The notes beneath the pieces are model-generated. The model worked only from the letters and a program-made list of their open reading frames with translations. It was not told the DNA's origin and did not search any database. The translations under genes and the position numbers were made by a program. 64,000 bases of DNA. It comes from Corynebacterium gallinarum (GTDB lineage Bacteria > Actinomycetota > Actinomycetes > Mycobacteriales > Mycobacteriaceae). Position 1 is the stretch's first letter. Each line of letters opens with the position of its first letter. The DNA is taken from assembly GCF_014837045.1 (NCBI RefSeq), contig NZ_JACSPR010000007.1, forward strand, positions 1-64,000, in the 5' to 3' direction. This document shows, one piece after another, positions 1-7,661 of this stretch.

Positions 1-72
1 GAAATTGGGTATGGCATGGACCCAACTATCAATAGTGCAGGCGAACCAGCCCCGAAGGGTTGGGTAAGGTAG
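1..72 (+). CDS. C-terminal end of an unidentified protein (cut by window start)
   Basis: The frame beginning at base 1 is open for 23 codons and stops with TAG at 70-72, and a good intrinsic terminator follows 23 bases later. This arrangement is what the 3' end of a plus-strand gene would look like. The visible tail (ending ...PAPKGWVR) is too short to assign to a family. A second frame is also open for nearly as long, so the call rests mainly on the terminator position. Confidence 0.35.
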   Translation, partial: EIGYGMDPTINSAGEPAPKGWVR

Positions 73-94
73 AAGCTGTTACCACATCCTCAGA

Positions 95-126
95 GCCCGC
101 GGTCATCATTTGGCCGCGGGTTTTGT
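95..126 (+). terminator. Intrinsic terminator
   Basis: A perfect 7-bp stem CCCGCGG/CCGCGGG (96-102 and 114-120) with an 11-base loop is followed by TTTTGT. It probably ends the gene running in from the left edge. Confidence 0.7.
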
Positions 127-414
127 CATGCTTTGAGACCGCCCAGCAGTTTTCCTGACGGGGTTGGGTTCCTCACCCCCCCCCATCATGTTGCCGTGAG
201 GCCCTCTCTCTCCGGTTGGGTTGGGCTGTTTTCATCACTGGGAAAGGACTGTTGCGAAGGTTTCACACGCGCGACCCCGGGTAGTGCTAGAGACAGAGAG
301 GGCAAAAAACCGGGAAATGATCAGAGACAGCACCTGTACCCGCTTGGGAAAAGTGGTGGGACGTTCCACGCTCACGCGCGCATGGAGGTGCCCCGAACGT
401 GCAGATTGAGTGAA
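127..414. other. Noncoding stretch, no gene seen
   Basis: About 290 bases between the first terminator and the tRNA terminator. Short open frames exist on both strands, but none has a convincing ribosome binding site or a recognisable product. The only notable feature is a run of nine C at 176-184. I see no RNA gene here. Confidence 0.5.
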
Positions 415-468
415 GGAAAATAATAAGTGGAGACTTTTTGGAGAGTTACCTCCATCTAGTCTCCACTT
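415..468 (-). terminator. Terminator downstream of the UAA tRNA
   Basis: A perfect 10-bp inverted repeat AAGTGGAGAC/GTCTCCACTT (425-434 and 459-468) lies 25 bases beyond the tRNA 3' end. On the minus strand it is followed by a T-rich run (ATTATTTTCC). Position and polarity fit termination of the tRNA transcript. Confidence 0.65.
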
Positions 469-492
469 CACCAGTCTTTACACTGGTCACTG

Positions 493-566
493 TGCCCCCA
501 GTGGGACTCGAACCCACACTGAATTGATTTTAAGTCAACCGCCTCTGCCGATTGGGCTATGGGGGC
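493..566 (-). tRNA. tRNA with UAA anticodon (Leu), short variable loop
   Basis: The minus strand folds into a complete cloverleaf of 74 nt: acceptor GCCCCCA/TGGGGGC, anticodon stem GTTGA/TCAAT with loop CTTAAAA (anticodon UAA), T arm GTGGG-TTCGAGT-CCCAC, and discriminator A73. CCA is not encoded. UAA reads the leucine codon UUA. The variable loop is only five bases (TCAGT), whereas bacterial tRNA-Leu normally carries a long class II arm. The D stem has three pairs plus one mismatch. My memory is that mycobacteria have a similar tRNA near ppx2, but I cannot verify it here. The identity as leucine rests on the anticodon. Confidence 0.85.
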
Positions 567-632
567 GCCGTACCAGCCGACACCAGAACATCATAGAACA
601 TGGCACCGGCCGGTCAGGTGAGAAGGGCCCGG

Positions 633-1601
633 TTAGGGTGACACGGCGCCGTATTCCTCCACGAGCCCCAGGATGAGGCCGTCGAGGATGTCTTTCTCCG
701 AGATGACAATGGAGTTGACCCCGGCTTCACGGGCAGCCAGGTCGATGGCCCCCTGGACCACCACGGATCCACCGGCGATGACGTCGGCGCGACCCGGATC
801 CACCACCGGGTTACTGGCCCGCTGTGCGGACGACTCCCGGATGATCTCGTCGGTGACCACCCGCAGGGCGTCGAAATTCAGCTCCGAGAGATGGATGGCC
901 GCCCGGTCGTAGGATTCCAGTCCCTGCACCCACGCCGAGATGGTGGTGAAGGTACCGGCCACACCCACGAAGGTGTTCGCCTTGGAGATCGGCACGATGG
1001 CGCTGACATCCGCGATCCGTTCGGCGACATAATCGCGGGCGATCTCGACCTCGGTGGCGGTGGGGGGATCACTGCGCATGATGCGTTCGGTCAGACGGAC
1101 ACACCCCATCTGTGCGGAGTGGGAGCCGAGGATCTCACCGTCGTGGGTGCCCACGATGAATTCGGTGGAGCCACCGCCCAGGTCGATGACGCAGAACGGT
1201 CCCTGTGCGGGATCCAGATCGGCCACCGCACCACGGAAGGACAGCTGTGCCTCCTCCTCCCCGGTGATGACCTCCGCCTGGTATCCGGGGCGGATCCGGG
1301 AGAGCAGGACGCGGGTCATGGAGAAGAACGCATCGCGGTTGGCGGCATCACGGGTGGCGGCGGTGGCCACCATGCGTACCACCTGCACGCCTTCGGCCTC
1401 CATGAGCTCGACGTACTCGGTCAGCGCGACGCGGGTGCGTTCGATGGCCTCCGGATCAAGTTCCCCGGTGGCATCCACGCCCTGGCCCAGGCGCACAATC
1501 CTGTTCTCCCGGGTGATCTCCCGGAAACCATCTGCGGTCACCTCGGTGATGAGCAGACGGATGGAGTTGGTACCACAGTCCACCGCGGCGAAACGGGTCA
1601 T
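633..1601 (-). CDS. ppx2: Exopolyphosphatase, Ppx/GppA family
   Basis: A 322-residue enzyme of the ASKHA superfamily that removes terminal phosphate from polyphosphate (members may also act on pppGpp). The phosphate-1 loop DCGTNSIRLL lies near residue 8, GEEEA near 113 and the glycine-rich VIDLGGGSTE near 140, all as expected. The length fits the short actinobacterial Ppx type without the C-terminal HD domain of E. coli Ppx. ATG at 1601 overlaps the TGA of the DUF501 gene by one base, which suggests translational coupling; a GTG one codon earlier is also possible. A PPK2 gene elsewhere in the window makes the opposite half of a polyphosphate cycle. The symbol follows C. glutamicum usage. Confidence 0.9.
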   Translation of the reverse strand: MTRFAAVDCGTNSIRLLITEVTADGFREITRENRIVRLGQGVDATGELDPEAIERTRVALTEYVELMEAEGVQVVRMVATAATRDAANRDAFFSMTRVLLSRIRPGYQAEVITGEEEAQLSFRGAVADLDPAQGPFCVIDLGGGSTEFIVGTHDGEILGSHSAQMGCVRLTERIMRSDPPTATEVEIARDYVAERIADVSAIVPISKANTFVGVAGTFTTISAWVQGLESYDRAAIHLSELNFDALRVVTDEIIRESSAQRASNPVVDPGRADVIAGGSVVVQGAIDLAAREAGVNSIVISEKDILDGLILGLVEEYGAVSP

Positions 1602-2155
1602 CACAGTCCCCCCGCCCGGGAGAAATCGAAATCGGTCAGCTCAATGCCGAGGTCCGCGGTGGTCGGCCAGTCCTGTGGGATGGCGGTGCCACGCAGCTCA
1701 CCGTGATCCGCGGCAAGTGCCACGGCCTCAGTGCCCAGACGGAAGTGGTCCGGCCCCTCCGCCAAGGCGTAGGCGATCAGGACATGCAGACACTTGACGC
1801 GATCGGGCATGCCACCACCGGAGAAATCGGTGCCCAGATCCTCGATCGCGTTGCGCTTGGCCAGGAAGTGGTCATGTGCCCGCTGGTAGTCGGCACGGAG
1901 GTCCTCATCGGTGTCGAGGCGATCCGTCATCCACTTCATCACATGTGCCACCTCGAGGCGGGAGGCCTCGGTGGTCAGGCGTGGATCGGTGAGGTAGTAC
2001 AAGGTCGGGAACGGGGTACCGTCCTCCAACCTGGGTGCTGTCATCACAACACCGGGGGCTCCGTCCGGGCACCGGTAGGAGATCTCCAGAACTCCGCGGG
2101 GAGCCCTCCCCAGTTGTTCTTCGACCGCGAGAAGGTCTGCTTCAGATACACTCAT
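1601..2155 (-). CDS. DUF501 family protein
   Basis: A 184-residue protein of the actinobacterial DUF501 family, recognised from the motif MPDRVKCLHVLIAYALA near residue 115 and from its fixed place between divIC and ppx2, an order I recall from mycobacteria too. It has no signal peptide or membrane segment, so it should be cytosolic. The function is unknown. Its stop overlaps the start of ppx2, and the divIC-like gene lies about 35 bases upstream, so the three are probably cotranscribed. Confidence 0.8.
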   Translation of the reverse strand: MSVSEADLLAVEEQLGRAPRGVLEISYRCPDGAPGVVMTAPRLEDGTPFPTLYYLTDPRLTTEASRLEVAHVMKWMTDRLDTDEDLRADYQRAHDHFLAKRNAIEDLGTDFSGGGMPDRVKCLHVLIAYALAEGPDHFRLGTEAVALAADHGELRGTAIPQDWPTTADLGIELTDFDFSRAGGL

Positions 2156-2190
2156 GCGCTCTATTCTGTCATGAGTGTGCGAAGTCCTCC

Positions 2191-2748
2191 CTATTGCACC
2201 GTCTCCCCCTCAGGTACAGCGGGTTCACCGGTCCCGTTGTCCGGGATGACCGGATCCGCCGGTGGCGGCGGCAACTCATCGGGTTCCAGCAGCTCAGGTT
2301 CCGTGACCGACTCCCAGAGGGTCTCATACCAGGTGCCGCGGGGTTCCTGCTCCGTGCCGTCGGAGGTGACGGTCGCATCGTTCTCTAGAGCAGGGTCCAG
2401 GATGCGGAAGGCGGTCTCCCCCTCCTCGATGACACCGAGCCGCAGACGCGCCTGCTCACGGATATAGGCCTCCGAGCGGTACCGCTCCAACTCTCCGGTC
2501 AGGTCCTCGATCTGCTGCTGCTTGGCCAGAATGGATTCCTCGGTGCGGGCGATCTCCGCGCGCTGCTGGAAGTAGTTGCGCAGCGGGATCGCCACCGCGA
2601 TGAGGATGAGCAACACCACCACAGCCAGGGCCACCACCCCCACCGCACCGAGCCGGAAAGGCGCGCGAGCAGCAGAAACAGTCTCAGGTGCACGATCTCT
2701 GCTGGAGACCGGAACAATGCCCCTGTGGGGTTTCTTCTGCTTCGCCAT
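2191..2748 (-). CDS. Septum formation initiator, DivIC/FtsB-like
   Basis: A 185-residue bitopic membrane protein. A basic cytoplasmic head (about residues 1-33) is followed by one transmembrane segment (about 35-57), a predicted coiled coil (about 60-98, with IEDLTGELERY) and a Pro/Glu-rich tail. This is the DivIC/FtsB layout; such proteins join FtsL and FtsQ in the divisome. ATG at 2748 is preferred over a TTG two codons earlier. A -10-like TATGAT lies 8 bases upstream of the ATG, so the transcript may be nearly leaderless. The place next to eno matches other Corynebacteriales. Confidence 0.85.
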   Translation of the reverse strand: MAKQKKPHRGIVPVSSRDRAPETVSAARAPFRLGAVGVVALAVVVLLILIAVAIPLRNYFQQRAEIARTEESILAKQQQIEDLTGELERYRSEAYIREQARLRLGVIEEGETAFRILDPALENDATVTSDGTEQEPRGTWYETLWESVTEPELLEPDELPPPPADPVIPDNGTGEPAVPEGETVQ

Positions 2749-2818
2749 AATCAACGATCATAGTCCCACCCGTCACGCCAGCTGCTTTGCGACGCCCGAA
2801 CATGCCCGGATACGACAA

Positions 2819-2850
2819 CATCCCGCCACCTTTCAGGAGGTGACGGGATG
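2819..2850 (-). terminator. Terminator after eno
   Basis: An inverted repeat CATCCCG-C-CACCT / AGGTG-A-CGGGATG (one internal mismatch) lies about 28 bases past the eno stop. The following minus-strand sequence is only weakly T-rich (TTGTCG), so efficiency is uncertain. Confidence 0.5.
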
Positions 2851-2877
2851 CTGGGTTAGGGTTTCGTCGACAAGCGT

Positions 2878-4164
<1,287 letters not shown>

Positions 4165-4265
4165 CTATGCCAACTTGGGAACTAACCAGATATGTTCACG
4201 CGACAAAAGGAACCAGGGCGGCGGCATGCACCGGAATGGACCATCAGTCACGTCTGGGTCCAATT

Positions 4266-4294
4266 GTTACACGAATTTCCTTTTCGTGACGCAA
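4266..4294 (-). promoter_or_regulatory. Candidate eno promoter
   Basis: On the minus strand TTGCGT (4289-4294) is separated by 17 bases from TGTAAC (4266-4271), about 110 bases upstream of the eno start. The long leader between contains nothing I recognise. Confidence 0.35.
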
Positions 4295-4400
4295 AGGGAT
4301 CAGATTCATCGCAGTGTCATGGCTGAAATGGGGTTTTTGGGTGCGTGGGGCGTCACAATCGGGGTTACGGGAAGGGCTGAAAGTCGCCTGGGACGCGGGT

Positions 4401-5189
4401 TCAGATCACCGGTTGGCGCAGTGCGTAGGAGGCCGCCGCATCACGGACATTGATGAGATACTCGGTCGACCTGTTATAGGCGTACAGCGCCGTGGTCCAC
4501 CCTTCCGCAGCCGTGAGGTTGCCACCCGTCTTACACAGCAGGTGCGCGGCGCTCAGCGCCGCATCATCGATCTGGTGCGGATCGGCGTACCCATCCCCGC
4601 TGGCATCCCGGCCGTAGCGTTTCCAGGATTCCGGGATGAACTGCATGGGACCCACCGCCCGGTCATACTCGGTATCCCCGTCGTATTTGCCGTCATCGGT
4701 GTCCTGGATGCGGGCAACCCCCGGGGAACCATCAAGCGCAATGCCGATGATCGGCGGGTTGGCCACACCGTTCTCATCGAGCGAACTGCCGCCGAACATC
4801 TTCCCGTTGTAGGTGCCGTGACGGGTTTCCACATATCCGATGCCCGCCAGGGTCGTCCAGGCGATACCGCACTCCGGCCATGCCTCCGCGGCGATCAGGG
4901 CGGCATTGCCATAGGCCGCGATGGCCTGGGAGGACACCCCGGTATCCGCGGCGATGGGATCAGCCCAGTACGTCAGATGTTGGGAGGTGCGTCCGTCAGC
5001 GTGGATGTCGATGGAGGGCACCGGCTCCCCCGCCGCCGGAGGGACATTGTCCGGGATCGGCTGCAACTGGCGGATCGGGGCGGCCCCATCCATGAAACTC
5101 AACGCCCATCCCACAAACGAGATGACCATGATGACAGCCAGAACCGCCCCACAACCACATCCAGCCGCCTTTTTTGCCCCAGAACTCAT
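4401..5189 (-). CDS. Lytic transglycosylase-like protein, LpqU type
   Basis: A 262-residue membrane-anchored protein. One transmembrane segment lies at about residues 10-32, followed by an exported domain with SLT features: IGYVETRHGTY, whose Glu sits where the catalytic residue of the fold is expected, then AVGPMQFIPESWKRYG and ALYAYNRS. It should cleave peptidoglycan glycan strands outside the membrane. The place beside eno matches mycobacterial LpqU, but a lipobox is not evident: CGC occurs within the N-terminal segment without a canonical L-x-x-C context. ATG at 5189 follows TACTAT by eight bases, suggesting a leaderless message; upstream in-frame starts lack support. Confidence 0.8.
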   Translation of the reverse strand: MSSGAKKAAGCGCGAVLAVIMVISFVGWALSFMDGAAPIRQLQPIPDNVPPAAGEPVPSIDIHADGRTSQHLTYWADPIAADTGVSSQAIAAYGNAALIAAEAWPECGIAWTTLAGIGYVETRHGTYNGKMFGGSSLDENGVANPPIIGIALDGSPGVARIQDTDDGKYDGDTEYDRAVGPMQFIPESWKRYGRDASGDGYADPHQIDDAALSAAHLLCKTGGNLTAAEGWTTALYAYNRSTEYLINVRDAAASYALRQPVI

Positions 5190-5298
5190 GAGTAGCGATA
5201 GTACCGTTCGCAGCCCACAGAGCCTCATTGTTGGAAGTCAAGCGGCATTTATGCATTATCAGCAGAGTTTCTTGCTGTGTTAATTGATGAAAAAACAG

Positions 5299-5327
5299 TT
5301 TTATGTGGGCCGCGCCACAGGTACACT
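5299..5327 (+). promoter_or_regulatory. Promoter of the porin cluster with a GlxR-like palindrome
   Basis: TTTTAT (5299-5304) and TACACT (5322-5327) form a plausible -35/-10 pair with 17 bases between. The palindrome TGTGG-GCCGCG-CCACA (5304-5319) fills the spacer. It resembles the corynebacterial cAMP-receptor (GlxR) consensus TGTGA-N6-TCACA with one substitution in each arm. Binding is inference only. Confidence 0.35.
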
Positions 5328-5373
5328 TGCTTAAGAACAGATAAGAATCCGCATCGAAAAGGAGTATTTCATC

Positions 5374-5688
5374 ATGAAGATCTCAACTCGCATCGCTGCC
5401 ATCAGTGCATCTGCATTCCTGGCAATGTCCGCTTTCTCTGCACCTGCAATCGCCGCAGAAGAGGATCCAAGCGCTTTCGAGTGTGGAGCGCTCGAGCTCT
5501 TCCTGAAGGCCCAGGGCCTGCCTGAAGAGAACATGCGCAACACCGAGCTCTCTGACGCCCTTGAAGAGAAGGGCTACAACGCCAAGACCGCCTCCAAGAC
5601 CGCCGACACGGCTGAGGACTGCGGCCTGGTCAAGCCGGACACCATTTTCACCAACATCAGCTCCACCTTCGCAGGCCTGTCTTCCTAA
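5374..5688 (+). CDS. PorB/PorC-like secreted porin protein, copy 1
   Basis: A 104-residue secreted protein. The signal peptide (residues 1-27, cleavage after APAIA) leads to a mature part of about 77 residues with two cysteines, one in FECGALELFLKAQGL and one in EDCGLVKPD. The spacing Cys-(hydrophobic helix)-GL...Cys-GLV resembles PorB/PorC, small anion-selective porins of the corynebacterial mycolate membrane, whose two cysteines form a disulfide. It is the most divergent of the three tandem copies and is strongly acidic. AAGGAG stands eight bases before the ATG. A hairpin terminator follows. Confidence 0.7.
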   Translation: MKISTRIAAISASAFLAMSAFSAPAIAAEEDPSAFECGALELFLKAQGLPEENMRNTELSDALEEKGYNAKTASKTADTAEDCGLVKPDTIFTNISSTFAGLSS

Positions 5689-5724
5689 GACAGACCTCAG
5701 CAGGAAACCAACCCCGCCTGCCAC

Positions 5725-5776
5725 AAACGCCACATGAGTCACATCCATCACATATGATGTGTCGCGTGTGGCGTTT
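5725..5776 (+). terminator. Hairpin between porin copies 1 and 2
   Basis: A perfect 10-bp inverted repeat AAACGCCACA/TGTGGCGTTT encloses a smaller CATCA/TGATG hairpin. There is no strong U-tract (TTTATGCG), so it may terminate partially or stabilise mRNA. Confidence 0.5.
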
Positions 5777-5825
5777 ATGCGTTTCACAGCTTTGCCCCTC
5801 CCCTCGTTATTTTTAAAGGAAACTC

Positions 5826-6206
5826 ATGAAGATTCGTCGTACCCTCACCATCGCTGCAGCAACCATCGCCCTGACCGCAGGCCTCACCCCGGCAGCTTCT
5901 GCCCAGGGACTGGGAGACCTGCTCGGAGGCGCTAATGAAATCATCGATAACCTCGATTGCAACCTTCTGCGTGAAGGCCTCACCCGTAGCGGACTGGTCA
6001 CCTCAGAAACCACCCGCGCTGAACTGGCAGCAAGCCTGAAGAACACCGCAAATCTTGGCGAGGTTGATGTCTCTCTCAGCCTTCTGGGCAACGTCTACTC
6101 TGACCGCCTCGCCAACCGCGCACTGACCTGTGATATCGTCAAGGCTGACCCACAGCAGGACATCTTCGCTCAGCTGCAGACCATCTCCAGCAACCTGTCC
6201 TCATAG
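5826..6206 (+). CDS. porB: PorB/PorC-like porin, copy 2
   Basis: A 126-residue secreted protein with a clear signal peptide (cleavage after PAASA, residue 26). The mature part has cysteines in DNLDCNLLREGL and ALTCDIVKADP, the two-Cys frame of corynebacterial PorB/PorC porins, which form anion channels in the mycolic-acid outer membrane. AAAGGAAA lies just before the ATG, and a U-tailed terminator follows. Of the three copies this is a good candidate for the PorB orthologue, but assigning B versus C by eye is uncertain. The C-terminus ends SNLSS; copies 1 and 3 end similarly (AGLSS, QLLSS). Confidence 0.72.
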   Translation: MKIRRTLTIAAATIALTAGLTPAASAQGLGDLLGGANEIIDNLDCNLLREGLTRSGLVTSETTRAELAASLKNTANLGEVDVSLSLLGNVYSDRLANRALTCDIVKADPQQDIFAQLQTISSNLSS

Positions 6207-6232
6207 GAATATCCCGGCAACGGGCATTCATC

Positions 6233-6279
6233 TGCCGCATCTGTCTCATCCGCATGGATGGGCGCGGTGTGGCATTTTT
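6233..6279 (+). terminator. Intrinsic terminator after porin copy 2
   Basis: The stem TGCCGCA/TGTGGCA (6233-6239 and 6268-6274, one G-U pair) is followed directly by TTTTT. Confidence 0.6.
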
Positions 6280-6314
6280 CTGTTATCCCCCACTGATCCT
6301 CTGAGGACCCGCTG

Positions 6315-6698
6315 ATGAAGAAGCGCCACTCACGCCTTGCTCTGACACTCACCCTGGGTGCCACCCTCACACTCACCGCGACGTTCACTCCGGCCACCGC
6401 CTATCCCGAAGGGCCTACCTCAAGGGTGGATAATATCCATTGTTCCAGCCTCCATGGAGGACTGGCAGAAAATGGCCTGCCCCGCCCCAATATGACACGT
6501 TCTGATCTCGCAGAAGCACTGAACACCACCTCCAACCTCGGTGATATCAGCTACCTGCTGGAAGGAATCAGTGGCCACAACTACGCCGGACGTCTCGCAG
6601 ACCGGGCTGTAGCCTGTGGCATCGTGTGGAAGGATCCACAGGAGCCCCTCCCCGCCATCAGAGGTTTCCAGCTACTGAGCCAACTGCTATCTTCCTGA
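6315..6698 (+). CDS. porC: PorB/PorC-like porin, copy 3
   Basis: A 127-residue secreted protein. The signal peptide ends near residue 29 (TPATA) and the mature part has cysteines in NIHCSSLHGGLAENGL and AVACGIVWKDP. It aligns well with copy 2 (RSDLAEALN versus RAELAASLK; YAGRLADRAVACGIV versus YSDRLANRALTCDIV), so the two arose by duplication. GAGGA precedes the ATG. The gene is convergent with mazG and their ends overlap by 12 bases. Porin function is inferred from the family. Confidence 0.7.
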   Translation: MKKRHSRLALTLTLGATLTLTATFTPATAYPEGPTSRVDNIHCSSLHGGLAENGLPRPNMTRSDLAEALNTTSNLGDISYLLEGISGHNYAGRLADRAVACGIVWKDPQEPLPAIRGFQLLSQLLSS

Positions 6699-7286
6699 TG
6701 ATTCCTGCTCCCGAGCCTTCCCCTCAGCCCAGAGCCGCTCCTGCTCCTCGGTGTCAATGACACCTTCGGTGCCATCAAAAAGATAGGGCGAACGGGAACG
6801 CATCTTGGCCACAAAGCTGGCGGCAACATCAGTGAAGTCCCATGCTCCCCGGCGCGCGGCGATCTCCGCATGGAACAACACCTGCAGGAGAACATCACCC
6901 AGTTCCTTGAGCAGTTCTTCCTCCGGGGCATCTGTTTCCACGGCTTCGATGAATTCCTCAGATTCCTCGCGGAGGTACGGGATGAGGGAGTGGTGGGTTT
7001 GGGACTGTTCCCACTCCCCCTGTGCCAGGGCACGCTGCATGACCTCGATGGCTTCAGCCACGTGGGTGCGGCGGGCGTCGATAAGCATGCCTGGGCGTGC
7101 AGTGGAAGGGTCTGCGGTGATGAACCACCGTGCCCCGGCGTCAATGGTGATGCCCCAGGATGCAAAATCGACTCCCACGGAGTCGTCCACCTCCACGCTG
7201 TCCCCCCGACGCAGTGTGGCGTCGAGGAGTTCAGCGGGCAGGACGGGATCGTGGGAGTCGATGAGGACGGTGATGTTATCGGCCAT
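6687..7286 (-). CDS. mazG: MazG-family nucleotide pyrophosphohydrolase
   Basis: A 199-residue protein. The C-terminal two thirds carry the MazG metal-binding pattern: REESEEFIEAVE (E-E-x-x-E) near residue 103, then KELGDVLLQVLFHAEIA near 122 with its E-x-x-D. Such enzymes hydrolyse NTPs to NMP and pyrophosphate and can lower (p)ppGpp or clear damaged nucleotides. The N-terminal 70 residues form an extra domain without a motif I recognise. It lies 11 bases downstream of the MT0933-type gene. The ATG has no ribosome binding site, but TAAACT sits eight bases before it, so a leaderless message is possible. Confidence 0.9.
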   Translation of the reverse strand: MADNITVLIDSHDPVLPAELLDATLRRGDSVEVDDSVGVDFASWGITIDAGARWFITADPSTARPGMLIDARRTHVAEAIEVMQRALAQGEWEQSQTHHSLIPYLREESEEFIEAVETDAPEEELLKELGDVLLQVLFHAEIAARRGAWDFTDVAASFVAKMRSRSPYLFDGTEGVIDTEEQERLWAEGKAREQESSGR

Positions 7287-7297
7287 AGGCCAATAGT

Positions 7298-7567
7298 TTA
7301 GGCGTTGCCTGGCTCCCTGCCTGGCTCAGCGTGTGGTTCCTGGCCCGGTTCATTCTGCTCAGGGTTTGGCTGGTTGCCATCATTATTGTTACCAACACGC
7401 TCATCCAGGGTGTCGCGAACACGGTCGATATGATCCGACTTCCCCTCACCCAGACGGGCCTTGGCAGCATCAGCAGCACGGTCCAGGAGTGCATCTGACT
7501 GCTGCTCGCCCTTATCGGTGTTGAGGAACTCGGTTGCCTTGTTCTTGGCATTGTCAAAAATACCCAT
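7298..7567 (-). CDS. MT0933-like antitoxin-family small protein
   Basis: An 89-residue, very hydrophilic protein. The N-terminus GIFDNAKNKATEFLN and the helical repeat-like section (KSDHIDRVRDTLDERVG) resemble the mycobacterial MT0933 'antitoxin' family, which is named for one proposed toxin-antitoxin pair. The C-terminal 30 residues are disordered (N, P, E, Q, G). No toxin-like gene stands beside it; the downstream partner is mazG, 11 bases away. GAAAG lies before the ATG. The antitoxin role is therefore doubtful here. Confidence 0.6.
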   Translation of the reverse strand: MGIFDNAKNKATEFLNTDKGEQQSDALLDRAADAAKARLGEGKSDHIDRVRDTLDERVGNNNDGNQPNPEQNEPGQEPHAEPGREPGNA

Positions 7568-7661
7568 GTGCTTTCACATCCCTGTGTTTCGTACTTAGTC
7601 AGTTCCCCCGCCAGGATACGCAAAGTTCGATAAACCTGTCAGGGTGGTTTAGTTTTATCTA

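Noticed and set aside
176-184. Run of nine C as a phase-variable switch
   Set aside because: No gene or promoter is close enough to be switched by it.
133-423. A 96-codon frame in the noncoding stretch near the left edge
   Set aside because: No ribosome binding site, atypical composition, and it runs into the tRNA terminator.
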